From the NCBI GenBank assembly GCA_020544305.1, contig CP058667.1, positions 2,108,001 to 2,172,000 of the forward strand: DNA of 64,000 nt, read 5' to 3'. The translations under genes and the position numbers were made by a program. Positions 35,301 through 44,339 of the stretch are shown here, piece by piece. How positions within the stretch are numbered: position 1 is the first letter of the stretch; every line of letters begins with the position of its first letter. This DNA is from Staphylococcus taiwanensis (GTDB lineage: Bacteria; Bacillota; Bacilli; Staphylococcales; Staphylococcaceae). The notes below the pieces were generated by a model. It had not been told where the DNA came from and did no database searches. It was given only the letters and a program-made list of their open reading frames with translations.

Positions 35301-35849
35301 TTAGTTACTGGTTTGTGATGATTGATTAGCATTGGTTTGTTGATTTGAATTACCATTACTATTTGTACTATTCTCTTTACTTGACTCAGAACGATTTGTT
35401 CCATTCATAGTATTGCTATTTGATTGTTCATTTGATGCATTTGAACTTGAGTCATTCCCATCACTAGAACGATTTGAATCATTTGAATTATTCGAGCTAC
35501 TTGAGCTACTTGAACTATTCGATGAGCTATTTGATGTGTTGTTTGAATGATTTGAGCTATTTGACGATTGATTAGACTTATCGCTGTCATCATCGCTACT
35601 TTCTTCATTTTTAGCATCATCTTTAGAGGATTCTGTTGCTACAGAGTCATCTACCTCTTTTTGTAGTTTTTCTCGTTGATCATTAAGTTTTTCTTTTTTC
35701 TTCTCTAAATCTTTCTTTTGACTTTTCAGGTCATCATTTTCTTTTTGCAATTGCTTGATGTCTTTTTCTAACGATGCCCTTTCGTCACTCTTACCACAGG
35801 CAGACAACATGATAGTTGCAGACAGTAAAAGTACTAACCATTTTTTCAT
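35301..35849 (-). CDS. Ser/Asn-rich lipoprotein with coiled coil
   Basis: 182 residues. A lipoprotein signal peptide ends in the lipobox LSAC with C18; about 27-75 is a charged coiled coil (KDIKQLQKENDDLKSQ and on); the remainder is a low-complexity tail of Ser, Asn, Thr, Asp and Gln that recalls SD-repeat spacers. AAAGGAG lies six bases from ATG 35849; a longer frame lacks a site. It is likely tethered on the outer face of the membrane with the tail reaching into the wall. Function unknown. Confidence 0.8.
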   Translation of the reverse strand: MKKWLVLLLSATIMLSACGKSDERASLEKDIKQLQKENDDLKSQKKDLEKKKEKLNDQREKLQKEVDDSVATESSKDDAKNEESSDDDSDKSNQSSNSSNHSNNTSNSSSNSSSSSSSSNNSNDSNRSSDGNDSSSNASNEQSNSNTMNGTNRSESSKENSTNSNGNSNQQTNANQSSQTSN

Positions 35850-35915
35850 GTTTTTCTCCTTTAAATACAAATCAGTACTATTATTTTAACACGAATTAAC
35901 GCCCTAATCATTTTA

Positions 35916-36362
35916 TTACCTCAAGTCTTTACCCATTTTAACATGACTTACTTCATATCCTCGCACCTGGTTCATTTCAATCAAGTGCGTATGATGCGCA
36001 TCAATTGTACCTTCTATGGATAAAGCTCCTTGTTTAACTGCCCATTGTTCTATTGATGATTTCAACTGTTTCGCGTATCCTTTTCCACGAAAATAAGGAT
36101 CCGTATAAAGCATTTCTATAATTACTGTTTCAAAGTCTCTATTATAATGTCCCCATATAAAAGCAATTAATTGAGACAGTCCATCATCTTCTATTAAAAT
36201 AACGTCCTCACTATAAGATAAACGTCGTAATATCATTTCTTGGCGTAAAGCCATCGACATCCGTGTCGCATGATAATTGATTTCACGTTGTTCTAAATAA
36301 TACTCGTGAACTCTAGCTATCTTTTCTATCCATTCTTTATCTTTAATAGTTAATTTTCTCAT
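35916..36362 (-). CDS. GNAT acetyltransferase
   Basis: 148 residues with the GNAT core: YTDPYFRGKGYAKQL (about 94-108) is the acetyl-CoA loop (R/QxxGxG/A). No distinguishing feature shows the acceptor. A single gene, divergent from the DUF1129 gene. The ATG follows an AGAGGC-type site. Confidence 0.82.
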   Translation of the reverse strand: MRKLTIKDKEWIEKIARVHEYYLEQREINYHATRMSMALRQEMILRRLSYSEDVILIEDDGLSQLIAFIWGHYNRDFETVIIEMLYTDPYFRGKGYAKQLKSSIEQWAVKQGALSIEGTIDAHHTHLIEMNQVRGYEVSHVKMGKDLR

Positions 36363-36486
36363 TGTTTAAGCCTCTATTTTAATCATTATATTCTTACTGT
36401 TTCTATGATATGATTATCCATATTTAACATATAATAATCTATTATTTTAAAATTATAAAAAATATTTAAATTGAGGAGCCTAGCAT

Positions 36487-37176
36487 ATGAAGTCCACTGC
36501 GAAATTAGCACGTGAAAATAATGTAAAATCATTGCGCTTAAATAATACAGATAGAGAAATCTTCGAGAATTATATGACTTATGTGCGTGCTGATTTACGT
36601 GTGAACCCACACGATAGCGAAGTGATGTTAAGTCGCATATTAAAGAAATTATTAGCTGCTGAAAATAATGGTACATTAGCATTAGAATTTTTCAATCATG
36701 ATCCTCAGGCACATGCCGAAAAAGAAATTAAATCATTACCAAATGAAACCTTCCCTAATATATTTAAGTATATCTTTAGGAATTTTATTTTTTTAATTGG
36801 CATTTTTTGCTTTTTTAAAGGATTCATTGGTTTCTTTATTGGTGGAGATAATAATGAAGTATATCTATATACCTTCCCAGTAACTGTAATTGCTGGTTTA
36901 TTCATCATCTTTATGTTCATCTTAGTGATTTTTAAAACGGTCCAACTACAAAGTTTTAATAATTCCCATTGGATTTGGGGGATTAATTATTTTATTATAG
37001 CTATTTTATTAGTGGCTTTATTTTATGTCTTTTTCATACCACAGTCATTTTTGGCTTTTGGTCCATATATTTCTATTAGTAATTGGGCTTTCATTATCAT
37101 TTCATTAATTATCACACCGATTGCTTTTTACATTGAACATCATTTTGTAAATAAAAATTCAAATACTATGTTGTAA
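36487..37176 (+). CDS. DUF1129 family membrane protein
   Basis: 229 residues: a soluble N-terminal part (1-88, with RLNNTDREIFENYMTYVR) then a segment of at least four to five membrane helices to the end. This is the DUF1129 arrangement; function unknown. GAGGAG precedes the ATG. A single gene; the downstream gap holds repeat copy D. Confidence 0.8.
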   Translation: MKSTAKLARENNVKSLRLNNTDREIFENYMTYVRADLRVNPHDSEVMLSRILKKLLAAENNGTLALEFFNHDPQAHAEKEIKSLPNETFPNIFKYIFRNFIFLIGIFCFFKGFIGFFIGGDNNEVYLYTFPVTVIAGLFIIFMFILVIFKTVQLQSFNNSHWIWGINYFIIAILLVALFYVFFIPQSFLAFGPYISISNWAFIIISLIITPIAFYIEHHFVNKNSNTML

Positions 37177-37248
37177 TAAATTTAAAAAGCTTATTAATAA
37201 CACCCATATAACTTGAATGATTCTATCCTAAAACTTGATAATGCTAAA

Positions 37249-37399
37249 AGGGAGTGGGACAGAATTCTTGTTAAATTCGTCGTCCCACCCCCGCAAGGAT
37301 GACTAGAACTGAAAAAAGCTTGATTTAAGCGCATTTTCAGTTCAGTCAGCTACTGCGAATTTGCAAAATAACATTTTTATATTTTTTTTGTCTCACCTC
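37249..37399 (+). repeat. Dispersed intergenic repeat copy D (complete)
   Basis: The cleanest copy. GGGAGTGGGAC...GTCCCACCCCC (37250-37292) is the first hairpin; AACTGAAAA (37308-37316) with TTTTCAGTT (37334-37342) is the second; then CAGCTACTGCGAATTTGC, T-rich sequence and TGTCTCACCTC. The two ends, GAGTGGGACA and TGTCTCACCTC, are imperfect inverted repeats of each other, giving a MITE-like outline. It fills most of the 359-bp gap between convergent genes. No coding. Confidence 0.75.
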
Positions 37400-37535
37400 T
37401 TTTTTGATTTAGTTGTATAAACACTTTTAAGATTTCAGTAATAACTCAATTATTAACGCACGTATTTTGATTTAAAAAAGCGAGTTATATTCCATTTAAC
37501 AATTCAGTCACCAACTGAAACATTTAGTCATGTAC

Positions 37536-38018
37536 TTACAGTAAAATGTCTATAAAGAACCAAATCACCATAATCAACATAACTATTGCTTGTGCAACTG
37601 TACTTGCTAAAAATGCCACAACTGATCCAACACTAGCTTTCAAAGCCTTTTCAATATTAGAATCTTGAATCAATTCAACAATGAAAACAGCTATAAATGG
37701 CACGATAATGATACCGAACGGTGGCAAGACAAAACAGCCAACGATCACACCTATCAAAGCAGCATATTCACCTAACTTAGAACCACCAAAGCGATTCACA
37801 AAATATTTATTCATTACAAAGTCAGAAACTAAAATAAATATAGTTAATAGTATCATTGCTACATAGAATATCCATGATAACCCTTTATCGTGAAAGCCGC
37901 ATTGATATATTAAAAATCCAATCCATAATACTAACAGTGATGGAATAATTGGCTTAATCAAACCTACAAATGCTAGAACAAATGCTAATATTATTAATAT
38001 CCATAAAACAATTGACAT
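37536..38018 (-). CDS. DUF456 membrane protein
   Basis: 160 residues with about four membrane helices and the DUF456 GGSKLGEYAALIGVIVG and PPFGIIIVPF segments (about 78-110). Function unknown. It touches the stop codon of the MFS gene, so the two are coupled. Confidence 0.82.
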   Translation of the reverse strand: MSIVLWILIILAFVLAFVGLIKPIIPSLLVLWIGFLIYQCGFHDKGLSWIFYVAMILLTIFILVSDFVMNKYFVNRFGGSKLGEYAALIGVIVGCFVLPPFGIIIVPFIAVFIVELIQDSNIEKALKASVGSVVAFLASTVAQAIVMLIMVIWFFIDILL

Positions 38019-39238
38019 TACTTCACTTTCACATCCGCTTCAGTAAATTTTTGATCTTTCGTAAAGAATATTAAAATCATCCCTAAGAATATAGATGTTG
38101 CTGAGACTAAGAAAACATTCTCTAAACCAACCCAGTGACTCATTGCGCCTCCTAGTAAATTTCCTAACAATTGACCAACAACCATCGCGTTGGCAAACAA
38201 AGTGGAAGCATAACCCGGGAAATCTGGTAAAATATCTTGGAAATAACTAATACCTAAACCTAATAAAATAGCTAAAAATAGCGCTAAGAAAATTTGGCCC
38301 ACCATCATCATATATATGTTTTCAAATACGCCAATACTAAAGTAGAACGCACCACCACTAATTGCTCCAATAATTAAAAGTGTACGTGTAGATAACTTCG
38401 CAGATAACATACCTAAAATAACCATAAACGGTACTTCTAAACCAGCACAAAGACTTGCTAAAGTTCCGACATATCCTTCTTGTTCTTTTAAATAATTTGT
38501 CACAAAAAGAGGCATGTTCATTGTATACATCCATTGACCAATGTGTAATAGAATAAAGGCAATAAATGGTATAAATAATGTTTTATCTTTCAACATATTA
38601 GGTGCTGTCTTTTCAATATTAGTCGTTCCCCCCACTTGCTCTTTAGGAGATAAATTTAAATCTTTATAGAAAAATATTTGCAAGACAAGCGTAAATAGTA
38701 AGATTGCTACAGTCCCACCGAATAATCCTGCATAACCCATAAATTGTATTAAATACGCACCTATTAATGGCCCAAATAAAAAACCAAATGAAAACATTGA
38801 ACGTAAAACTGTATTGGCAAATTTAGCATTATTTCTAGAAGAAGAGACATTAATCGACTCCCGTGCGGAAGCATACAACTGAGGCATTGCTGGTGCAAAT
38901 AACCCTTGGAAAATAGCATAAACGATAATAAATAACCAGATGTTATGAATATAAAAGTATATTGAAAAGCTTATCGCACCCATCATGAGTGCACTAATAA
39001 TAAGTATCTTCCTATTAATATGATGCGTATCTGAAAAACGCGCTACGATAGAATTCACAGTAAATTGGCTAATCGCTGCTAAAGCTAATAAAATACCAAA
39101 TTGATTCGTAGACATACCCAATTCATTCGTTGCAAATAAAACAAAATAAGGTACTGTGATTGCAATACCCATCCCTAAAAGCATCATATTTACGACAAAT
39201 AATTTATAGTTTTTGATGTGCAATAGTGCTACAAACAT
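38018..39238 (-). CDS. MFS sugar-efflux-type transporter
   Basis: 406 residues, 12 membrane helices; the FSDTHHINRK loop between helices 2 and 3 and the GPLIGAYLIQF region resemble the SetA/sugar efflux branch of the major facilitator superfamily. Substrate unknown. The gene for a LysR regulator lies 44 bp upstream on the same strand and may control it. Followed directly by the DUF456 gene. Confidence 0.82.
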   Translation of the reverse strand: MFVALLHIKNYKLFVVNMMLLGMGIAITVPYFVLFATNELGMSTNQFGILLALAAISQFTVNSIVARFSDTHHINRKILIISALMMGAISFSIYFYIHNIWLFIIVYAIFQGLFAPAMPQLYASARESINVSSSRNNAKFANTVLRSMFSFGFLFGPLIGAYLIQFMGYAGLFGGTVAILLFTLVLQIFFYKDLNLSPKEQVGGTTNIEKTAPNMLKDKTLFIPFIAFILLHIGQWMYTMNMPLFVTNYLKEQEGYVGTLASLCAGLEVPFMVILGMLSAKLSTRTLLIIGAISGGAFYFSIGVFENIYMMMVGQIFLALFLAILLGLGISYFQDILPDFPGYASTLFANAMVVGQLLGNLLGGAMSHWVGLENVFLVSATSIFLGMILIFFTKDQKFTEADVKVK

Positions 39239-39282
39239 CGTTTCACCTCTATTCTCTATATTATTGTAAAATCTCTACACTA

Positions 39283-40137
39283 TTATCGAATAAAATTAAG
39301 CATCAACGTAACAAAAGATTCCACTTGTGGGAGCTGTAACATACTACTGTCATAACTCATATAAGTCGATCTGATAAGCGGTTGAGCGTCAATATTAACC
39401 TTTTTAAACTCAAACATATTTTTATCTATATTCTTCAACATTATTTCAGGTAAAATGGTTACTCCTACGCCACTGACTAACATTTCTTTACATGTTGCTA
39501 CCTGGTCAACCGTAATCGTCGCATGGTAGTCGCGACCAAGATTTTCATTGTACCATTCCTTAATTTGGTTAATATAAATTGGGTCAGCTTGAAACTCTAT
39601 AAATGGTAATTTTGATACATCATCACGTTTTTCCTTAGGATAGATAAAGTAATGATCGTCATCAAATAAATGTGTATTAGCTAAATTCATTACTTTATTA
39701 CCGCGTGTTATCATGACATGATAATCTCTATGATTTGCTTTGATTTGCTCAGTAGAGCCAACTTGCACCTGGATTTCAACATTTGGAAATTGAGAATTAT
39801 ACAAACTTAAAACTTCAGGTAACAAAGTTTGACCAATAAGGGATGAACAACCAATTGATATCGTACCATTAACCTCTCCGATATGCGCTTGCATTTTATC
39901 GAAAAACAAACGCTCACGCTTTAACATATCGCGTGCATGTTCAATAATCATGGCACCCTCAGTTGTAGTAATCAACTGTTTCTTTGTTCGAATAAAAATA
40001 TCCACGCCAAACGCATTCTCAATTGCTTTCAAACGTTGCGTTACAGCTGGTTGTGAAATATACAGTATTTCAGCTGCTTTACGTAGCGTCTTTGTTTCAT
40101 CTAAAGTAATAAGTAATCGATAATCTTCAATTTTCAT
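39283..40137 (-). CDS. LysR-family transcriptional regulator
   Basis: 284 residues: N-terminal winged helix (1-60; AEILYISQPAVTQRLKAIE) and a LysR substrate domain (about 88-284). It resembles the CysB/Cbl-to-YwfK groups in general only; the effector is unknown. GGGGGAAAC precedes the ATG. Being upstream of and co-oriented with the sugar-efflux MFS gene suggests it regulates that gene. The gap to the DUF402 gene (40138-40334) holds nothing clear. Confidence 0.87.
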   Translation of the reverse strand: MKIEDYRLLITLDETKTLRKAAEILYISQPAVTQRLKAIENAFGVDIFIRTKKQLITTTEGAMIIEHARDMLKRERLFFDKMQAHIGEVNGTISIGCSSLIGQTLLPEVLSLYNSQFPNVEIQVQVGSTEQIKANHRDYHVMITRGNKVMNLANTHLFDDDHYFIYPKEKRDDVSKLPFIEFQADPIYINQIKEWYNENLGRDYHATITVDQVATCKEMLVSGVGVTILPEIMLKNIDKNMFEFKKVNIDAQPLIRSTYMSYDSSMLQLPQVESFVTLMLNFIR

Positions 40138-40334
40138 AGTTTCCCCCTACTTATGTATATCCATGTCTATAAGTACGACAGATCAATAAACCACTTTAAC
40201 ATGAATGTAACTGGCATCTTCATTTATACATAATACGACTCTTTCCTAACTCATATTAAATATTGATAGCGACATTTAGTTTAAATGCTAGATATCATCA
40301 TTTTAAATATCATTCTCTTTTTCTTTAGCAAACA

Positions 40335-40937
40335 CTATTTATGCCAGTTTTTATGATTTTGCATATGATTCTTATATGTTTTTTTGTAGTTAGGTTTCTT
40401 CAACTTACTTACCATTTTGTTATAACAATACATAATACGACTATTCACATCTTCGAAATTCTCATTGATGTCAATCATTAATTGATGCGCAATCACATAT
40501 GCTTCATGATATTGCTTTTTAGTGATTTGACCATTTTTCAAGGCAAGTTCTAGATCATTCTCATCAACTAATTCGTATTCTCCAGTCGAAGGTAACACAA
40601 GTACATCCAAGAATAAATCTAATGTTCGAGCGTTCCCTTTTTGCGTAATATTTTTAATATTGATATCGAAATAGTACTCCAATGGATTACCTTTATCATC
40701 AAACATAGCAGTAATGCTATAACGTTTCTTTTCCGGCAAAATTTGTAACCATTGATAATTGTCATTGGCAACAATTATATTCTGGCCTACTACCGTCACC
40801 TCTAAAGGTTCACGTACCTTTTTCATCGTGACCAAGCCAATAATACCCTTAAATCTATTATTATTTACCTTAACTTCTATATAATCACGTTCAATTAGGC
40901 GACGCCAGTGACGTTTATCTATATATTTGATTTTCAT
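40335..40937 (-). CDS. DUF402 family phosphatase-like protein
   Basis: 200 residues with the DUF402 barrel: YYFDINIKNI and DLFLDVLVLPSTGEYELVDENDLELAL (in two parts, about 88-132), where acidic residues bind metal. S. aureus and Streptomyces relatives hydrolyse nucleoside di- or triphosphates. The C-terminal tail is basic (KKTYKNHMQNHKNWHK). GGAGTTGG precedes the ATG. Cytosolic single gene. Confidence 0.8.
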   Translation of the reverse strand: MKIKYIDKRHWRRLIERDYIEVKVNNNRFKGIIGLVTMKKVREPLEVTVVGQNIIVANDNYQWLQILPEKKRYSITAMFDDKGNPLEYYFDINIKNITQKGNARTLDLFLDVLVLPSTGEYELVDENDLELALKNGQITKKQYHEAYVIAHQLMIDINENFEDVNSRIMYCYNKMVSKLKKPNYKKTYKNHMQNHKNWHK

Positions 40938-41077
40938 AAAGCCACCAACTCCTTGTCATTATTATATTAAACTGACCTATTGATGTCATCTTTAGTCATA
41001 CTTGTTTGTAATACGCACATAATAACTAAATTTTTTTCATATTCATTTTACTACATCTCTTCAATTTTTAGGGAAAA

Positions 41078-41106
41078 TTGACAAAAATACTCGTATTTGA
41101 TAATTT
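41078..41106 (+). promoter_or_regulatory. Strong sigma-A promoter of the MetE-like gene
   Basis: TTGACA (41078-41083, consensus), exact 17-bp spacer, TAATTT (41101-41106), giving a leader of about 40 nt: no room for an S-box or T-box. Confidence 0.8.
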
Positions 41107-41151
41107 AATTTTATATTGTCAGAAAATTCTAAATAAAGCGAGGTAATGAAA

Positions 41152-42255
41152 ATGCCTAATAGACCGTTTAAAGCAGATCATGTCGGAAGTCTTTTACGTC
41201 CAAAAAGATTAAAAGAAGCACGTGCAAAATATAATCATAACGAAATCAGTGCTACTGAACTCAAACAAGTAGAAGATGAAGAAATTGAACGCATTATTGA
41301 AAAACAACTGAAGATTGGTTTACATAGCATTACAGATGGTGAATTTCGTAGAAGTTGGTGGCACTTTGACTTCTTAGAAAATATTGATGGGGTACAAGGA
41401 TATACGCCTGATCATGGTTTAGAATTTGAAGGTGTAGAAACACGTCCGCATAATGTGAAAATTGTAGATAAAGTTAAGTATAATCCTAACCATCCTCACT
41501 TTGACCATTTCAAGTTCTTATATGACAAAGTGAATGGTCGTGCTACCGCAAAAGTATCAATTCCAAGCCCAAACCAATTATTTCACCCTAACATATTAAA
41601 CGAAGACATTTATCCAAATATTGAAGATTTTGCTCATGATATTTCTGGAGCCTATCGTCAATCGTTGCAACATTTTTATGATTTAGGTGCAAGATACATA
41701 CAAATTGATGATGTATATTGGGCTGGTTTGACTGAAGGCAGTCAAAAAGTACGTGGCCGTCAACGTACAGATGAAGAGAAAGTTCATGCGCGTGAGTTAG
41801 CCTATAAAGTAGTGAATGATGCAGTTCAAGGATTACCAGATGATTTAATTTTAACGACGCATATTTGCCGTGGTAATTATCAATCAACATGGGCCATTTC
41901 AGGTGGTTATGAAGCCATTGCGCCTTATCTTTTTAAAGAACACCTAGATGACTTCTTCTTAGAATATGATGATGATCGCTCTGGTGATTTTGAGCCTCTA
42001 CGTTATTTTAATAAAGACGCATATGCCGTACTCGGTTTAATCACTTCTAAAACACCTAAGCTTGAAGATAGAGCATTGATTAAACAACGTATTAAAGAAG
42101 CACAACAATTTGTCGATTTAGAACATATCTGTTTGAGTCCGCAATGTGGATTTGCTTCTACTGAAGAAGGAAACCAACTTACCGAAGATGAACAATGGGC
42201 TAAATTATCATATGTTGTAGAATTAGCAAATGACTTATTAGGTGGTGCGAAATAA
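41152..42255 (+). CDS. YxjG/YxjH-type cobalamin-independent methionine synthase family protein
   Basis: 367 residues that align to the C-terminal catalytic half of MetE: zinc ligands appear in THICRGN (about 242-248) and SPQCGFAS (about 324-331), and the substrate segment is FKADHVGSLLRP. These short MetE-like enzymes may use a methyl donor other than the long folate, S-methylmethionine or a one-carbon protein. The ATG at 41152 has GAGGT seven bases upstream; an ATG two codons earlier is possible. Ends in a bidirectional terminator. Confidence 0.85.
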   Translation: MPNRPFKADHVGSLLRPKRLKEARAKYNHNEISATELKQVEDEEIERIIEKQLKIGLHSITDGEFRRSWWHFDFLENIDGVQGYTPDHGLEFEGVETRPHNVKIVDKVKYNPNHPHFDHFKFLYDKVNGRATAKVSIPSPNQLFHPNILNEDIYPNIEDFAHDISGAYRQSLQHFYDLGARYIQIDDVYWAGLTEGSQKVRGRQRTDEEKVHARELAYKVVNDAVQGLPDDLILTTHICRGNYQSTWAISGGYEAIAPYLFKEHLDDFFLEYDDDRSGDFEPLRYFNKDAYAVLGLITSKTPKLEDRALIKQRIKEAQQFVDLEHICLSPQCGFASTEEGNQLTEDEQWAKLSYVVELANDLLGGAK

Positions 42256-42342
42256 TTATGTTTTCATAAATGAAGACAGATAGTAACGTGATGAATTGAC
42301 ATCAAAGTAAGTCATTATAAATATTTTATTTAATACGAAAAT

Positions 42343-42392
42343 ATAGCTGTGAAGACATATCGAATATATAGATATCTTTACAGCTATTTTTA
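42343..42392. terminator. Bidirectional terminator
   Basis: ATAGCTGT (42343-42350) pairs with ACAGCTAT (42380-42387), continuing inward with AAGACATAT/ATATCTTT, then T-run. It lies between convergent genes. Confidence 0.85.
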
Positions 42393-42404
42393 ATAGGTTT
42401 ATCA

Positions 42405-42887
42405 TTATTTATTTTTTAACGCATATTGTTTAATAATCGCTTCGTGTTGAGGATACATACTATATAACTCATCTTGAGTAAATAATTCAAAGTGATTAAA
42501 TTCAAATGCTGGTTGACACATACATCCAACCAAACTATAACCTTCTCTATCAGTTAAACTTGAAGCAAAAATAGTACCTTTAGGCACCAAATATTGCAAT
42601 ACCTCACCATTTTCAATTGAATTACCTAATTGCACAGTTTGATAATCTCCCTGTGGCGTAATCATATGAATGGTTAAGGATTCACCTGCATGATGGTACC
42701 AAACTTCGTCAGCATCAATTCGATGAAAGTGTGATATATCACCGGTATTCAATAAAAAATAGATACTACTAAATGGCGCACGTTGCGTCTCATCTGTTTC
42801 TTCTCGGATTGTTTCTTTAAAATAGCCACCTTCTGAATGTGGTGTGAGATTGAGATGTTTAATCCAGTAATCTGCAGTCATTGTCAT
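42405..42887 (-). CDS. DUF985 cupin protein
   Basis: 160 residues forming one cupin domain (DUF985), with HSEGGYFKET near 17-26 and HFHRIDADEVWYHHAGE near 53-69, where His and Glu could bind metal. Function unknown. It overlaps the YebC gene by one base and is coupled to it. Confidence 0.85.
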   Translation of the reverse strand: MTMTADYWIKHLNLTPHSEGGYFKETIREETDETQRAPFSSIYFLLNTGDISHFHRIDADEVWYHHAGESLTIHMITPQGDYQTVQLGNSIENGEVLQYLVPKGTIFASSLTDREGYSLVGCMCQPAFEFNHFELFTQDELYSMYPQHEAIIKQYALKNK

Positions 42888-43603
42888 TATTTTAAGTCCA
42901 CATTATGGAAGACGTTTTGTACATCTTCGAGTTCTTCAAGTGCATCGACTAATTTTTCGAATGTCGCTTGGTCTTCTTCTGACAATTCAATATCAGTTTG
43001 AGGTAACATTTCAAACTCAGCAATTTTAAAGTCTTCTACGCCAGATTGACGTAAAGCATCTTGAACTTGTGCGAATTGGTCTGGTTCAGCATAAACAATT
43101 GTAATGTCGCCTTCTTCAACAACATCTCTAACGTCAACATCTTGTTCCATTAAGGTTTCTAGGACATCATCAACTGATTTACCTTCAATACCAAAAGTAG
43201 CAGTATGATCAAACATATAAGCAACTGAGCCAGATACACCCATATTACCGCCATTTTTACCAAATGCTGCTCTTACATCTGAAGCAGTACGGTTAACGTT
43301 ATTTGTTAAGGCATCAACAATAATCATTGAACCACTTGGACCAAAACCTTCATAACGCAATTGATCATAGTTTTCTTCGCCAGCACCTTTGGCTTTATCA
43401 ATCGCTTTATCTATAATGTGATTGGGTACTGAATATGTTTTAGCTCTTTCAAGTACTAATCTTAATGCTTGGTTAGCTTCTGGATCAGGTTCACCTGATT
43501 TAGCTGCTACATAAATTTCTTTACCAAATTTCGCATATATTCTACTAGTATTTTTATCTTTTTGGGCTTTTTTCTCTTTAATGTTGTTCCATTTACGTCC
43601 CAT
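42887..43603 (-). CDS. YebC/PmpR family protein (YeeI type)
   Basis: 238 residues with the full YebC fold: [19 protein letters not shown] at the start, [14 protein letters not shown] near 84-97 and [10 protein letters not shown]. Family members act as regulators or, as found recently, in translation of proline-rich stretches. The N-terminus ([11 protein letters not shown]) is the Bacillus YeeI version rather than the GHSKW form of classical YebC. Cytosolic. Co-transcribed with the cupin gene. Confidence 0.9.
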   Translation of the reverse strand: MGRKWNNIKEKKAQKDKNTSRIYAKFGKEIYVAAKSGEPDPEANQALRLVLERAKTYSVPNHIIDKAIDKAKGAGEENYDQLRYEGFGPSGSMIIVDALTNNVNRTASDVRAAFGKNGGNMGVSGSVAYMFDHTATFGIEGKSVDDVLETLMEQDVDVRDVVEEGDITIVYAEPDQFAQVQDALRQSGVEDFKIAEFEMLPQTDIELSEEDQATFEKLVDALEELEDVQNVFHNVDLK

Positions 43604-43788
43604 ATTGTCATCTCGCTTTCATACTCAATAATCCTTATTATATAGCATTCTCAATACATTGTCTAAAGTGATAAATTTTTTCATTTTAAAAGTAAAACAT
43701 TTATTATATTTGAAAATGAATATAAAATCTGAGCAAAAAAGACAGTCATTTATTTATAGCGAAATATACAAAAAGACAAATGCTATAA

Positions 43789-43831
43789 GAAAGTAAAAAA
43801 TCTGAGACAATCGTCCCAGATCCTTTACTTT
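43789..43831. terminator. Terminator after sarX with CTGAGAC/GTCCCAG core
   Basis: GAAAGTAAA and ATCTGAGAC pair with GTCCCAGAT and TTTACTTTC (stem 43789-43831, inner loop AATC), with one A-C mismatch in CTGAGAC/GTCCCAG. The same mismatch core recurs at 57060. The 243-bp gap to the yebC gene holds nothing else. Confidence 0.7.
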
Positions 43832-43846
43832 CCCATTAATTTTTAA

Positions 43847-44224
43847 TTAAATGTCTAAAAATTCTTCAACATCATTAAATAAAGCATCGAATTTTTCAAT
43901 ATTTGTTTTATCCATGTAGATATATATTTTTCTTTCATCTTCAGTTGATCGAACCTTACTTAATCTTTCTTTTTCTATAAGTCGTCGAATTGAAACTAAC
44001 AATTTAGTTCTACTTAAATCCAACTCGCTTATTGCAATTTTTAAAAAGTTTTGCATTAACATTTGTTCGTCCGCGATATGTTCATGAGCTAACTTTAATA
44101 GAGCTAAATCATTTAATGTCAACTTATATTGTTTATCTATATATTCCGACAATGCTTTATATTGTTTGTAGAATTCTAGCAATTTATTCAATTTTTCATT
44201 GTTCAATGCTTCTTGCACCTCCAA
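43847..44224 (-). CDS. sarX: SarA-family regulator SarX
   Basis: 125 residues, single winged-helix SarA/MarR-like protein. [20 protein letters not shown] (in two parts, about 72-91) is the recognition helix, and [15 protein letters not shown] the wing. It matches S. aureus SarX, which acts on agr and ica. It lies just downstream of rbf, as in S. aureus, where Rbf activates sarX. GGAGGTGCAAGAAG near the start gives the ribosome site; the first codons overlap it, so a start a few codons later is possible. Confidence 0.88.
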   Translation of the reverse strand: MEVQEALNNEKLNKLLEFYKQYKALSEYIDKQYKLTLNDLALLKLAHEHIADEQMLMQNFLKIAISELDLSRTKLLVSIRRLIEKERLSKVRSTEDERKIYIYMDKTNIEKFDALFNDVEEFLDI

Positions 44225-44339
44225 ATATAAGCAGACAACTTACTTACTATTATCCTTTATATTTGAAAGCCTGTCCTTTAACTTTGTTTTGAAATTTTTG
44301 TTAGATTTACTAACAAAGACAAATATTGTTGTACAACGC

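Noticed and set aside
35405-35620. Alternate frame inside the Ser/Asn-rich lipoprotein gene
   Set aside because: It arises from the triplet-rich repeat read in another frame; signal peptide and ribosome site belong to the lipoprotein frame.
40938-41151. S-box or T-box leader of the MetE-like gene
   Set aside because: A consensus promoter at 41078-41106 leaves a leader of only about 40 nt, and no T-box or SAM motifs are seen.
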